DNA of 64,000 nucleotides from Thermoleophilum album (GTDB lineage: Bacteria > Actinomycetota > Thermoleophilia > Solirubrobacterales > Thermoleophilaceae), in assembly GCF_028867705.1 (NCBI RefSeq), contig NZ_CP066171.1, positions 1,550,001 through 1,614,000 on the forward strand. The letters are read 5' to 3'. Shown piece after piece: positions 1 through 8,317 of the stretch. Positions within the stretch are counted from its first letter, which is position 1; every line of letters starts with the position of its first letter. Position numbers and translations under genes: made by a program. The notes beneath the pieces were generated by a model, which ran no database searches, was not told the DNA's origin, and worked only from the letters and a program-made list of their open reading frames with translations.

Positions 1-1666
1 ATGCGATCGCCATGCCCCGCTCGACCGGCACCTCCACGAGAAGCGGCCCATCGCTGCGCGCAAGGGCGCCGGCGACGACCGCGTGCAGCTGCTCGGCATC
101 CTCTACCGCCTCTGCCGCGAGCCCGTAGCCGCGGGCGAGCGCCAGGCAGTCGATTCCAGGCAGGTCAAGCCCGGGCGCTTCGGATTCGCCCTCGAGCTGA
201 CCGAACCATTTGAGGATCGAGTACTCGTCGTTGCGCAAAACCACGATCACCACCGCCAGGCCTTCGCGCACCGCGGTCCACAGCGCCTGGATCGTGTATT
301 GCAGCGAGCCTTCCCCCACCACTGCCACCACCGGCCGGTCGGGCTGCGCCAGCTTGACGCCAACAGCCGCCGGGACACCGAACCCGAGCCCGCCGCCAGC
401 GGTGAAAAACCAGCTGCGTGGGCGATCGATGCGCAGGTGGTTGCGCAACGCCAGCGTGGCGCTGGGAGCTTCGACAACGAAGGCGGTGTCGGGAGGCGCT
501 GCCGCGCGCAGAGCACGGGACGCAGCGCCGACCGCGACCACACCGCGCTCTGCGCCCGCCGACATCTCGCCAACGGTTGCGGTCGTGGCGGGATTGAACG
601 CGTGAGCGCTGGATCGGGACTTGCCGGTACAGCTGGGCAGGTCGAGCCTGCCCTCGTCTTTCAAAGACTGGAGTTCGCGCACCACCGCGGCGAGGGTCTC
701 GGCCGCGTCGGCTACGAACGCCTTGCCGGCGATCGCCCGCGCCGCTGCGTCGGGATCACATGTCACCTGCAACAGGCGGCAGCCCTCGGGCAGGGGTCGA
801 CCGGGAAGGTAGGGGTAGTAGGGAAAGACCGCGGAACCTGCGACCAGAACTAAGTCGTGGCCGCGCAGCGCGTCGGCGAGCGGCCCGATCGCGGGCGGCA
901 AAACGCCGCGAAAAAGTTGGTGCGACTCCGGGAAGCCGATTCCAGTACCGCCAGTAGCCGGTGGTGCGTAAACCGCCATCGCGAGTAGCTCGGCGAGGGC
1001 GACCGCAGCGGTGTGACCGGCCTCGGAGTCGAGTTCCGGTCCGGCAACCAAGGCCGGGTTCTGCGCGCTCGCGAGGCTTTCGGCGATTTCTCGCACGAGA
1101 CCGCGGGCCGGCACACTCGCTGCCTCAAGCCGGCGCTCTCGCGCCGCCTGCGCGAGGTCTGTATCGGCGGCCTGGCTCCAGTCGTCCATCGGTACCGACA
1201 GCAGCACCGGTCCCGGCGGAGCCGCGCACGCGGTGGCGATCGCGCGCGCCAGCGCATGGGGAACGTCGGCAGCGCGCGGCGGCTCGAACGCCCACTTGAG
1301 GTGCGGCTCGGCGAGGCGCACCACGTCGCGGTTGGTGAGCGTCGCCTCGACGGTGATTTGTGCGCGCGCCTGCTGGCCGGCCACGACGACGAGCGGATCG
1401 TGGTCTTGGCGCGCATTGAAGAGCGCACCGAGCGCGTGGCCAACGCCGGGTGCGGTGTGCAAGTTGACGAGCGCCGGCCCGCCCCGGGCGCGCGCGAACC
1501 CGGCAGCCATCGCTACAACCGCGGCTTCCTGCAAACCGAGGACGTAACGGAAGTCGTCAGGTAGCGCGGCGAGAAACGGCAGCTCGGTCGAGCCCGGGTT
1601 GCCGAACACGGTCACGAGCCCGTGGGCGCGCAAAAGCTCATAGGCCTCCTCCCTCACGCTCGCCAC
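1..1666 (-). CDS. Benzoylformate decarboxylase-like ThDP enzyme (3' end cut off by window)
   Basis: This looks like a thiamine diphosphate-dependent 2-oxoacid decarboxylase of the benzoylformate decarboxylase (MdlC) group, which in relatives makes aldehydes from aryl 2-oxoacids. The N-terminal part carries FGNPGSTELPFL, LQEAAVV (the ThDP-activating Glu) and NLHTAPGVG (the His of the HxxxG loop), followed by GQQAR and a long conserved stretch typical of MdlC. About 555 codons lie inside the window, close to the usual full length of about 530 residues, so only a short tail is missing. The GTG at 1666 was chosen because the conserved sequence starts directly after it; no good ribosome site is visible. 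Odd points: GEGS replaces the usual GDGS metal motif, and Tyr occupies the place where I align the active-site His281 of the Pseudomonas enzyme. Substrate is therefore uncertain. Confidence 0.8.
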   Translation of the reverse strand, partial: MASVREEAYELLRAHGLVTVFGNPGSTELPFLAALPDDFRYVLGLQEAAVVAMAAGFARARGGPALVNLHTAPGVGHALGALFNARQDHDPLVVVAGQQARAQITVEATLTNRDVVRLAEPHLKWAFEPPRAADVPHALARAIATACAAPPGPVLLSVPMDDWSQAADTDLAQAARERRLEAASVPARGLVREIAESLASAQNPALVAGPELDSEAGHTAAVALAELLAMAVYAPPATGGTGIGFPESHQLFRGVLPPAIGPLADALRGHDLVLVAGSAVFPYYPYLPGRPLPEGCRLLQVTCDPDAAARAIAGKAFVADAAETLAAVVRELQSLKDEGRLDLPSCTGKSRSSAHAFNPATTATVGEMSAGAERGVVAVGAASRALRAAAPPDTAFVVEAPSATLALRNHLRIDRPRSWFFTAGGGLGFGVPAAVGVKLAQPDRPVVAVVGEGSLQYTIQALWTAVREGLAVVIVVLRNDEYSILKWFGQLEGESEAPGLDLPGIDCLALARGYGLAAEAVEDAEQLHAVVAGALARSDGPLLVEVPVERGMAIA

Positions 1667-1775
1667 GGCCCGCGAGGTTACCGGCCGCGCTAGCGCCGGC
1701 GCGTGCGCGCAGAAAGCGCGGCGGCCGGCCCGACCGGGCCGGCCGCCGCTCCGTCCGCTTCCTTGCGGAAGACCG

Positions 1776-2669
1776 TTAGGCGTTCTTCACGAGACGCTCG
1801 GCGATCTGCCGCAGCTCCTCGGGGTGCAGACCCGGCGAGAAGACCGCCGGCTCTTCCGGCGGATCGGCAGGACCGCCGCCCTGCGGAGGCCCGTCCTGAA
1901 CCTCGAGCTTGGCACCGTCGTGCGGGTGCTCGCCCTTCCAGATCGACGCGATGTCACGGAAGTCGTCGGGGCTGAAGCGGTAGAGCTTCGTGTGGATCCC
2001 CTGGTCGATGAACTTCCGCGCCTCCTTGAAGTCGGCGTCGGGGATCTTCGGGATCGGCAGCATCTTCTTGACGTCGACCCCGGTGAGCTCCTCGAGCGCC
2101 TTGGCGTAGGCGAGGGCGTGCACGCCGCCGCGCACGAACAGGTAGCCGAGCATCTGCCGTGCGATCGGGTGATCGGTCATCTCGTAGACGCGGATCTTCG
2201 CCATCCGCGCGCCGCACTCGAGGAAGAAGTTGTGCAGCAGGTCGAGGACGAGATCGCCCGAGTTGAACACGTACTCGCCGTTCCAGCCCTGGCCGAGCGA
2301 GTTTGTGACAAGCGCACCGGCACCGGTGTTGATGAAGTGGTGCTTGATGCCGGCGTTGTGCAGAGCCGAGCGCAGCGGCGTCTCGCGCGGGTCGTCACCG
2401 TCGGTCGCGCCGGTCAAAAGACCGTTGATCGTCGCCGCCACCAGCTCGATGTGTCCGAGCTCCTCGGTGGCGATGTTGGCGATCAGGTCGTAGAACGGCT
2501 TGACCTTCGAGCGGCCGCGCAGGTTGAACGACTGGTAGGTGTAGTTCATCAGCGTGGACATCTCGCCGAAGCGGCCGCCGAGCAGCTCCTGGACGGCAGC
2601 AGCTGCCTGCGGATCGGGGTCGCTCGGCATCGGGAGCTCCACCTGGAGCTTGTCGATGCGTAGGTACAT
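1776..2669 (-). CDS. Manganese catalase (non-haem)
   Basis: The 297-residue protein belongs to the dimanganese catalase family, cytosolic enzymes that disproportionate hydrogen peroxide. It has the ferritin-like four-helix pattern with the expected metal ligands: Glu in GRFGEMSTLMNY, EELGHIE in the second helix, Glu in FLECGARM, and His in RGGVHALAYAKALE. The ATG at 2669 is preferred over the TTG three bases upstream because an AGGAGG site sits four bases before the ATG. The ATG overlaps the TGA of the upstream Fur-type regulator by one base, so the two are probably translationally coupled in one operon. That arrangement, a peroxide or metal regulator followed by a catalase, points to oxidative-stress control. 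Confidence 0.93.
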   Translation of the reverse strand: MYLRIDKLQVELPMPSDPDPQAAAAVQELLGGRFGEMSTLMNYTYQSFNLRGRSKVKPFYDLIANIATEELGHIELVAATINGLLTGATDGDDPRETPLRSALHNAGIKHHFINTGAGALVTNSLGQGWNGEYVFNSGDLVLDLLHNFFLECGARMAKIRVYEMTDHPIARQMLGYLFVRGGVHALAYAKALEELTGVDVKKMLPIPKIPDADFKEARKFIDQGIHTKLYRFSPDDFRDIASIWKGEHPHDGAKLEVQDGPPQGGGPADPPEEPAVFSPGLHPEELRQIAERLVKNA

Positions 2670-3175
2670 CAACCCTCCTTTCGTTGGTTTGCACCGACAA
2701 CTTGACGGCTGTCCGCGCCCGGGCCGTTAAGCGCTGGTTGATCGGCGCGCTTGGACGCGCACTCCGGGCACAAGCCCCAGAAGGTGACCTCGGCCTCGTC
2801 GATGACGAAGCCCCCGAGGTCGTCGGGCTCGAGACACGGGGCGGCGCCGATCACGCAGTCGATGTCGCGCGCCCGGCCGCAACTGCGGCAAACGACGTGA
2901 TGGTGGTTGTCACCGACGCGGGTTTCGAAGCGTGCGGGGCTGCCGGCCGGCTCGATACGGCGCAGCAGGCCGGCACGGGTGAGCGCCGCCAGACAGTCAT
3001 AGACGCCTTGCGTGGAGATCCCGCCGATGTCGGCGCGCACGCGCTCGGCAATCGTCTCGACGTCGGGATGGCCGCCGATCTCGCGCACCGCCCGGTAGAC
3101 GGCGAGCCGGGTAGCGGTGACGCGCAAGCCGCGGCTGCGCAGCTCGTCGGCCAGCTGCCGGTCGTCGAGTGCCAC
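2669..3175 (-). CDS. Fur/PerR-family metalloregulator
   Basis: A 168-residue Fur-superfamily repressor. The N-terminal winged helix covers roughly residues 1-85 (LRSRGLRVTATRLAVYRAV, then STQGVYDCLAAL as recognition helix). The dimerisation domain follows with a histidine-rich metal site around NHHHVVC and two cysteine pairs, CRSCG and CPEC, typical of structural zinc sites. Start is a GTG at 3175. It is the first gene of an operon with manganese catalase, whose start codon overlaps this stop, so a PerR/CatR-like peroxide-sensing role is more likely than general iron control. The family assignment is firm; the sensed signal is inferred. Confidence 0.9.
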   Translation of the reverse strand: MALDDRQLADELRSRGLRVTATRLAVYRAVREIGGHPDVETIAERVRADIGGISTQGVYDCLAALTRAGLLRRIEPAGSPARFETRVGDNHHHVVCRSCGRARDIDCVIGAAPCLEPDDLGGFVIDEAEVTFWGLCPECASKRADQPALNGPGADSRQVVGANQRKEG

Positions 3176-3188
3176 GCCCGGCAGCCTA

Positions 3189-3232
3189 GCCGATTATCTG
3201 GATCTATTCAAGAAAAAGATTCGATCCGCTCG
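3189..3232 (-). promoter_or_regulatory. AT-rich promoter/operator candidate of the fur-catalase operon
   Basis: Upstream of the regulator lies a short A/T-rich island in very GC-rich surroundings. It contains GGATC at 3200-3204 and GATCC at 3223-3227 as the outer arms of an interrupted inverted repeat, and on the minus strand a GATAAT that could serve as a -10 element. An autoregulatory Fur/PerR operator would be expected here. I cannot match it to a known box consensus. Confidence 0.35.
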
Positions 3233-3258
3233 GATGCGCGTGGCCGCGGCGAACCCCG

Positions 3259-4503
3259 CTACCCCTGTGCCTCCGCCGCCGCCCGCTCGCCCGCCTCGGC
3301 ACCTGGCCGGAAGCGGTTCAGCTCGCGCAGCGCGATCACCACCTTGTGGACCTCGTCGGGACCGTCGGCGATGCGCAGCCAGCGGCCTTGGCGCCAGGCC
3401 AGCGCGAGCAGCGTGTCGTCGGACATGCCGAGCGCGCCGTGCACCTGCAGCGCCCGATCGAGCACACGCTGGTGCATTTGGGCGGCGACGACCTTGATCA
3501 TCGAGATCGCCCGCCGCGCCGCACGCTTGCCGTGGGTGTCGATCTGCCAGGCGGCGTACAAAGTCAGCAGCCGTGCCTGGTCGATCTCCATCCGCGACTT
3601 GGCGATGAAGTCCTGCACGAACTGCTTGTCGGCGAGCGGACCGCCGAACGGCGAGCGTTCGTGGGCGCGGCGGCACATCGCCTCGAGCGCGCGCTCGGCC
3701 GATCCGATCGCGCGCATGCAGTGGTGGATGCGACCCGGCCCGAGCCGGTCCTGGGCGATCGCGAAACCGGCGCCCCGCTCTCCGAGCAGGTTTTCGCGCG
3801 GAACGCGGCAGTTCTCGTAGCGCACCTCCCAGTGGCCGGGGCCGGCGGCATGGCCCATCACCGACACCGGTCGCACACCGACGAACCCGGGCGTGTCGGT
3901 AGGCACGATGATCATCGACGCGCGCCGGTGCGGCGGCGCGTCGGGATCGGTCACGACCATCGCGATCGCGAACGCCGCGCCGTTGTAGCCCGAGGTGAAC
4001 CACTTGCGCCCGTTGATCACCCACTCGTCACCGTCGAGCTCGGCGCGCGCCGCCAGCTGCGTCGGGTCGGAACCAGGCGTGTCGGGCTCGGTCATCGAGA
4101 AGCACGAGCGGATCTCGCCCTCGAGCAGCGGCTCGAGCCAGCGCCTGCGCTGCTCTTCGCTGCCGTGCTCGGCGAGGATTTCCATGTTGCCGGTGTCGGG
4201 AGCGGCGCAGTTGAAGACGAGCGGCGCGATCGGGCTGCGCCCCATCTCCTCGCACAGCATCCCGTACTCCCAGTTCTTGAGCCCCGGGCCGTAGCGCTCG
4301 TCGGGCATGAAGAGGTTCCAAAGCCCGTCGCGCTTCGCCCGCTCGCGCAGCTCGACGAGGATTTGCGGGTAGGGGACGCCGGGACGCACCTCGCTGTCGA
4401 GCGCCTCGAGCGCCTCGTGTTCGACGGGATAGACGTGCTCGTCCATGAACGCCCGCAGGCGTTCGAGCAACCGCTCCACTCGCTCCGATGGGCTGAAGTC
4501 CAT
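3259..4503 (-). CDS. Acyl-CoA dehydrogenase
   Basis: A FAD-dependent acyl-CoA dehydrogenase of 414 residues. It starts with the typical helical domain (FSPSERVERLLERLRAF), has CFSMTEPDTPGSDPTQ in the beta domain that binds flavin and substrate, and a C-terminal helical domain with VHGALGMSDD. The sequence pattern is that of the ACAD10/11-like subgroup, used for fatty or branched acyl-CoA oxidation. The ATG at 4503 was chosen because the conserved N-terminus begins there; an upstream GTG-type extension would add only non-conserved residues. No obvious partner gene lies next to it, so the substrate cannot be read from context. Confidence 0.92.
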   Translation of the reverse strand: MDFSPSERVERLLERLRAFMDEHVYPVEHEALEALDSEVRPGVPYPQILVELRERAKRDGLWNLFMPDERYGPGLKNWEYGMLCEEMGRSPIAPLVFNCAAPDTGNMEILAEHGSEEQRRRWLEPLLEGEIRSCFSMTEPDTPGSDPTQLAARAELDGDEWVINGRKWFTSGYNGAAFAIAMVVTDPDAPPHRRASMIIVPTDTPGFVGVRPVSVMGHAAGPGHWEVRYENCRVPRENLLGERGAGFAIAQDRLGPGRIHHCMRAIGSAERALEAMCRRAHERSPFGGPLADKQFVQDFIAKSRMEIDQARLLTLYAAWQIDTHGKRAARRAISMIKVVAAQMHQRVLDRALQVHGALGMSDDTLLALAWRQGRWLRIADGPDEVHKVVIALRELNRFRPGAEAGERAAAEAQG

Positions 4504-4566
4504 GCGCCAACGGTACCGTGCGGCGCCCACTGCCGGCTGCGGCCGCGACCGGCTGCGGCGAGCGCC

Positions 4567-5760
4567 CTAGAAGCGGCGCGGGTAGTAGAGCCAGTCGGTG
4601 GCGTTGCGCGCCAGCGAGAGCGCGCGCTCGTCCCACCACTCGCCGACCGGCGGGCCGCCGTTGCAGGTGCCGTCTGAAAGACCGGGCCGGTCGAGCCACA
4701 GGAACCCGTCGACGCGCGCGAAGTGGGTGTCAGCGGTGGTCGGGACACCAAGGCCGCGGCCGGGCGGGTTGCACCAGGTCACGAAGCGCTTGCGGCGCCC
4801 GCCGACACGGCGGTAGTACTGGTGCGGTCCGCGCCCCACCGAGCCAGTGTTGATGATGAACGGCTTGTTGCCCACCAGGCGCGAGATCTCCCAGCCGTAG
4901 CGGATGTTGTTGATCGGCCAGTCGTAGTGGGTGACGTTGAGCATGAAGCCGCGCGCGTACTGGATGCCAGCGAGCTTCAGCTTCTCGGCGACGAGCTCGG
5001 GGTCTTGCCAGTCCGAGGCCTCGGCCTCGAGGTAGATCGTCGCGTTGGGAAGCTGCGACAGCTTCCACATGCCATAGCGCAGCAGGTTCAGCCGCGCCAT
5101 CCGTCGCGACGGCTTAAGGCACTCGACGGTGCCGATCGAGTCGGGCTCGAAGCCGATCACCACGCGCGCGTTGCCCACCACGTCGACGAAGTCGTCCCAC
5201 CACTTCTTGGTGCGCGCATCCTCAGCGGGACCACCACCGTCGTAGGTCGGCGAGCACTTCTTCCCCTGGTGGCGCATGACGACGATGATCGGCACCGACC
5301 CAGGCTGGATCGCGGCCACGCACTCGAGGAAGTCGCGGATCTTTTTTTTCATGTTTGGGCGCGTGAACCGCCCCATCCAGCGCGCCCGCGGGACGAAGGC
5401 GATGCGCGCGAGCAGGCGCGCGCGCTTGGCATCGCCCTCTCGCCAGGCGTCGGCGTACTCCTGGAACGCCGGTTCGGTCGGATCGACGAAGAAGCGCAGA
5501 CCCGCGAGCGGATTGGGGCTGCGCGGGTCGAGACCGCGAGGGTCGCGGCCGTTGTCGGCGCGCGGATAGCCCGAGGGCACGCAGTTACGCAGAGCTGGGA
5601 TCTCGGGAACCGCCGGCTGGCCGAACACGGGGCGCACGTCGGGCGCCGCGCCGCGGTCGGGATCCGGAAGGCCTTCCACGTAAGCCGCAGCGCTGCCGGC
5701 CCCGCCGGCGGCGAGCGCCGCTGCGGCGACGAGCGCTAGCACCAGCTTCCCGCACGTCAC
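4567..5760 (-). CDS. Secreted glycoside hydrolase family 6-like protein, catalytic signature altered
   Basis: A 397-residue exported protein with an N-terminal signal peptide (GKLVLALVAAAALAAGGAGS). The body matches the GH6 fold, the family of cellobiohydrolases and endoglucanases: PIIVVM, IGFEPDSIGTV, YLEAEASDW, NVTHYDW, KPFIIN, WCNPPGRGLG and a closing segment resembling W-x-KPPGESDG. Several catalytic-type residues differ: the family RDC motif, which carries the acid, reads KKC, and the usual LDAG region reads LEAE. It may therefore bind or act on a non-cellulose glycan. Start GTG at 5760 overlaps the upstream stop (GTGA), so the pair is coupled; AGAGGAGG lies 11 bases upstream. Confidence 0.8.
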   Translation of the reverse strand: MTCGKLVLALVAAAALAAGGAGSAAAYVEGLPDPDRGAAPDVRPVFGQPAVPEIPALRNCVPSGYPRADNGRDPRGLDPRSPNPLAGLRFFVDPTEPAFQEYADAWREGDAKRARLLARIAFVPRARWMGRFTRPNMKKKIRDFLECVAAIQPGSVPIIVVMRHQGKKCSPTYDGGGPAEDARTKKWWDDFVDVVGNARVVIGFEPDSIGTVECLKPSRRMARLNLLRYGMWKLSQLPNATIYLEAEASDWQDPELVAEKLKLAGIQYARGFMLNVTHYDWPINNIRYGWEISRLVGNKPFIINTGSVGRGPHQYYRRVGGRRKRFVTWCNPPGRGLGVPTTADTHFARVDGFLWLDRPGLSDGTCNGGPPVGEWWDERALSLARNATDWLYYPRRF

Positions 5761-6554
5761 CGGAACCGGTACCTCCTCTGCTCGCGCACCGCCAGGCTCG
5801 TGATCTCGGCGCGCGTCGTGGTGCGCATCCGGAACCGCGCGCGGAGCGTGATCGTGCGGCGGCTCGAGAACGCCACGCGGTTGCCCTTGTAGGCGACGCT
5901 CCACGCGCCGCTCAGCACCCACGTCGCGCCGTCGCGACGCAACCTGCTGCGCTGCCAAACGGCGCCGCGCAGGAAGGGGAAGAAGCTCGCGTGCTCGTCG
6001 CGCAGCGCCCTGTCGAGCCCCTTGTACTCGAACGGCCGCAGCCGCAAGACCGAGCGGGCCCAAAGGTGCGCCCTCCGCAGCTCAGCCGCAAGACCACGGC
6101 AGTCGCGCGGCTGGCTCGCTGGCTGGTAGCCGGCCTGCGCGAGCGTGGCAAGCCAGCCAGCGAGGCGCTCGGTCACTCGGCGCAGCTCGTCGCCGCCGAA
6201 GAGCTCGCAGTAGCCGTTGCCCGGCGGGAGCGTCTCGACAACCAGCGCGGTCGGTGCCTCCGCGGGCGAGAGCAGCCGCACGGGCCCCTTGCGCCAGTCG
6301 ACCACCGGCGCCACCTTGACCCACGTGTGAAGTGCGTTCGATAGTGCCCGGCGCGCCTGGTAGGGCTTGACGCTCGGTCCGCCGCCGGCGCCTGCCCCTG
6401 TGCCGAGCAGCGCACCGACCAGTGCGACACAGGCGAGCGAAACGGCGAGCGCGAGCGCCAGTTTCGGCGCGCGCCACGGGCGCACCGGCTTGCTCGGGCG
6501 CAAGTGCGGCAGACCTTGGTCTTCGCCCTCGCGGTCGCGATTGGTACCGCTCAC
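5757..6554 (-). CDS. Membrane-anchored hypothetical protein, partner of the GH6-like gene
   Basis: About 265 residues with a hydrophilic N-terminus, one transmembrane helix (LALALAVSLACVALVGALLG) and an extracytoplasmic domain holding two cysteines (GYCELFGG and PRDCRGL) that could pair. The C-terminal third is beta-rich and basic. I do not recognise a family. The GTG at 6554 is the chosen start; another in-frame GTG lies at 6560. Its stop overlaps the start of the GH6-like gene by four bases, which argues for coordinated production and possibly a shared job at the cell surface. Confidence 0.6.
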   Translation of the reverse strand: MSGTNRDREGEDQGLPHLRPSKPVRPWRAPKLALALAVSLACVALVGALLGTGAGAGGGPSVKPYQARRALSNALHTWVKVAPVVDWRKGPVRLLSPAEAPTALVVETLPPGNGYCELFGGDELRRVTERLAGWLATLAQAGYQPASQPRDCRGLAAELRRAHLWARSVLRLRPFEYKGLDRALRDEHASFFPFLRGAVWQRSRLRRDGATWVLSGAWSVAYKGNRVAFSSRRTITLRARFRMRTTTRAEITSLAVREQRRYRFR

Positions 6555-6648
6555 GTGCACTACTTCGCTGATCGGCCGAGGCCGGCTCAACTTGACAAAC
6601 GCGCGCCGCAAGGCGCGGGGGCAGTGAGTTCTAGCCGACGCCGCGCGC

Positions 6649-7215
6649 TCAGGTCGAGTCGAGCAGCGCGAGCGCGAGCGCTGCGGCCGCCGCGGTTGCA
6701 GCGAGCACCACGAGCGTGAGCGCGGCCAGACGCGGCCACGGCGCGCCCGCCCGCCCGCGGGCGCCGATCGCCTCCGCGGGTGGCACCCTGCGCGCCTTGT
6801 CGCCGAGCACGTCCTCGGCGGCCGCCGCGGCGGCCGCCGGGACGAGCACGTCGCGGGGCCCGGCGGCGAGGAAGTCGGGCACGTCGAAACCGCCGGCGCG
6901 ACGCACCATGCTTGGGATGCCAGCGTCGAGCAGAAGCGCCTGCACGAGCTCCGCTTCGGCGAGGTTCTCGACCGTCGCCACGCGCACCGGCGGCCCGAGC
7001 GCGAGCGACGGGTCGACGAGCCGGGCGCGCGCCCGCATCTCGCGCTCCCATGCGCGCCGCGGCGTGGGCGGCACGCCCGCCGTGCGGAGCTCGAGCGGCA
7101 CGCCGCAGCGGCGGCAGATGCGCTCCTCGCCGCCGTGCCGGCGGCCGCAGCAGGGGCACGCGGTGGCGGCCCGGTCGCGACCGTCGTGCGAACCCCTGTC
7201 TGCCCGGCGCGACAC
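6649..7215 (-). CDS. DUF2007-type zinc-ribbon membrane protein
   Basis: A 188-residue protein in three parts. An N-terminal zinc ribbon has CPCCGR and CRRCG pairs. A middle DUF2007-like domain reads VRVATVENLAEAELVQALL then DAGIPSMVRR. A C-terminal transmembrane helix (LAALTLVVLAATAAAAALAL) ends the chain. DUF2007 proteins are putative signal-transducing proteins of unknown partner. It follows the JAMM protease gene on the same strand after 33 bases and may be co-transcribed with it. Confidence 0.65.
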   Translation of the reverse strand: MSRRADRGSHDGRDRAATACPCCGRRHGGEERICRRCGVPLELRTAGVPPTPRRAWEREMRARARLVDPSLALGPPVRVATVENLAEAELVQALLLDAGIPSMVRRAGGFDVPDFLAAGPRDVLVPAAAAAAAEDVLGDKARRVPPAEAIGARGRAGAPWPRLAALTLVVLAATAAAAALALALLDST

Positions 7216-7248
7216 GGCTCAAGCGGCGGCGCTACCCGCCCACAGCCG

Positions 7249-7647
7249 TCAACCGTCGTCGATCGCGAGCGGCTCCTCGCGCACCTCGCCGCCATCGATC
7301 CAGAAGGCGCGCACGACCGGCCGCTCGGGGTCGGCGAGCGAAACGATCACCTGCAGCCAGTTCGGATAGTTGGCGAGGTTGATGTCGGTCTGCGAGGGCT
7401 CGGCGGGGCTGCGCGGGTGGGAGTGGTAGATCGCCACCCCGAACCCTTGGTCCTCGAGTTCGTTGGCGGCCATCAGGTCCTTGAAGCCGAGCTCGTAGCC
7501 GTAGGGCGAGCGGCGGATGTTCTCGGCAGGAAAAACCTCTTCGACGCGACCGTCGGCGAGCCGCATGTAGCCGCAGCACTCGTTCGGCGCCTCGCTGCGC
7601 GCATGATCGACGAGCGCCTGCCAGTGTTCGCGTTTGATGGTGACCAT
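7249..7647 (-). CDS. JAMM/MPN+ metalloprotease (Mec-like, acts on sulfur-carrier protein)
   Basis: A 132-residue stand-alone JAMM protease. The zinc site is complete: Glu in SEAPNECCGYM, then HSHPRSPAEPSQTD, which matches HxH-x7-S-x2-D. In Mycobacterium tuberculosis the homologue Mec releases cysteine from the CysO carrier. Here CysM, CysO and a rhodanese-ThiF protein are encoded within 6 kb on the same strand, so the same role is likely. Because CysO ends in Gly-Gly-Ala-Arg here, the enzyme may also trim that tail. Its 5' end overlaps the likely start of the divergent ferritin-like gene by about ten bases. Confidence 0.85.
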   Translation of the reverse strand: MVTIKREHWQALVDHARSEAPNECCGYMRLADGRVEEVFPAENIRRSPYGYELGFKDLMAANELEDQGFGVAIYHSHPRSPAEPSQTDINLANYPNWLQVIVSLADPERPVVRAFWIDGGEVREEPLAIDDG

Positions 7648-8317
7648 CCGAGGCGAAGGCTACTCGGGCGGGGAAGCCGCCGAGCCGGCAGGGGCGCTGC
7701 CCGAGCGGCGGGCTTCCGCCGACCCAGAGCTCGACCTTCGCCCCGCGGCCGGTGCGCAGCTCGACCGGCGGGCGTTCGCCGGCGCGCTCGTGCGTGCGCT
7801 CGCCACATCGGCAGTGGTGGCACCGCTCGCCGCGGCGGCCGGCTGTAGCGAGCGGCAGCGCGCGAACCCGCGCCAGGACGCGGCACTCCTCGCCGACGCG
7901 CTCGTCACGCAGTACCAGGCGCGCCACGCCTACGGGCGGGCGCTGCCGCTGTTGCGACCCGACGAGCGTGCGCAGGTCGCGTCGCTGCGCGCGCAGGAGA
8001 GCGAGCATGCCCGGGCGCTCGCGCGCCTGCTCGCCCAGCTCGGGCGCAAACCGCCACAGCCGCTCACGGCCGCCGAGTACGACGCGCAGCTGCCTACGCT
8101 GCGCGACCGCCGCGACGCGCTCGTGCTGTTGCGCGACGTCGAGGATCTCGAGATCAGGACGCTGCTGCTCGCGCTCGCACGTGTCAGCGACCCGGCTTTG
8201 CGGCGCCCGGCGTTGGCGCTCGCCGCCGCCGAGGCGGCACAGGCGATGGCGCTCGCCAACCTCGCTGGGGCTCGCGCGCCGCAGCGCCCGTTCGTTACCG
8301 GGAGACCACGCCAGTGA
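7637..8317 (+). CDS. Exported ferritin-like domain protein 1 (Tat-type lipoprotein signal)
   Basis: About 226 residues. A non-conserved leader is followed by DRRAFAG, a long hydrophobic stretch and the lipobox-like AAAAGC, so Tat export and lipidation are likely. The rest is a helical bundle with QYQARHAYGRAL and RAQESEHARALARLL, resembling the ferritin-like DUF4439 type. The metal ligands are incomplete, so iron storage is not certain. ATG 7637 and GTG 7640 are both possible; either overlaps the divergent JAMM gene start. The stop overlaps the GTG of the next gene, so the two ferritin-like genes form a coupled pair, with tatA downstream. Confidence 0.65.
   Translation: MVTIRGEGYSGGEAAEPAGALPERRASADPELDLRPAAGAQLDRRAFAGALVRALATSAVVAPLAAAAGCSERQRANPRQDAALLADALVTQYQARHAYGRALPLLRPDERAQVASLRAQESEHARALARLLAQLGRKPPQPLTAAEYDAQLPTLRDRRDALVLLRDVEDLEIRTLLLALARVSDPALRRPALALAAAEAAQAMALANLAGARAPQRPFVTGRPRQ

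Noticed and set aside
3346-5739. Long plus-strand frames opposite the acyl-CoA dehydrogenase and GH6-like genes
   Set aside because: Composition-driven antisense frames; the minus-strand products have clear family motifs.
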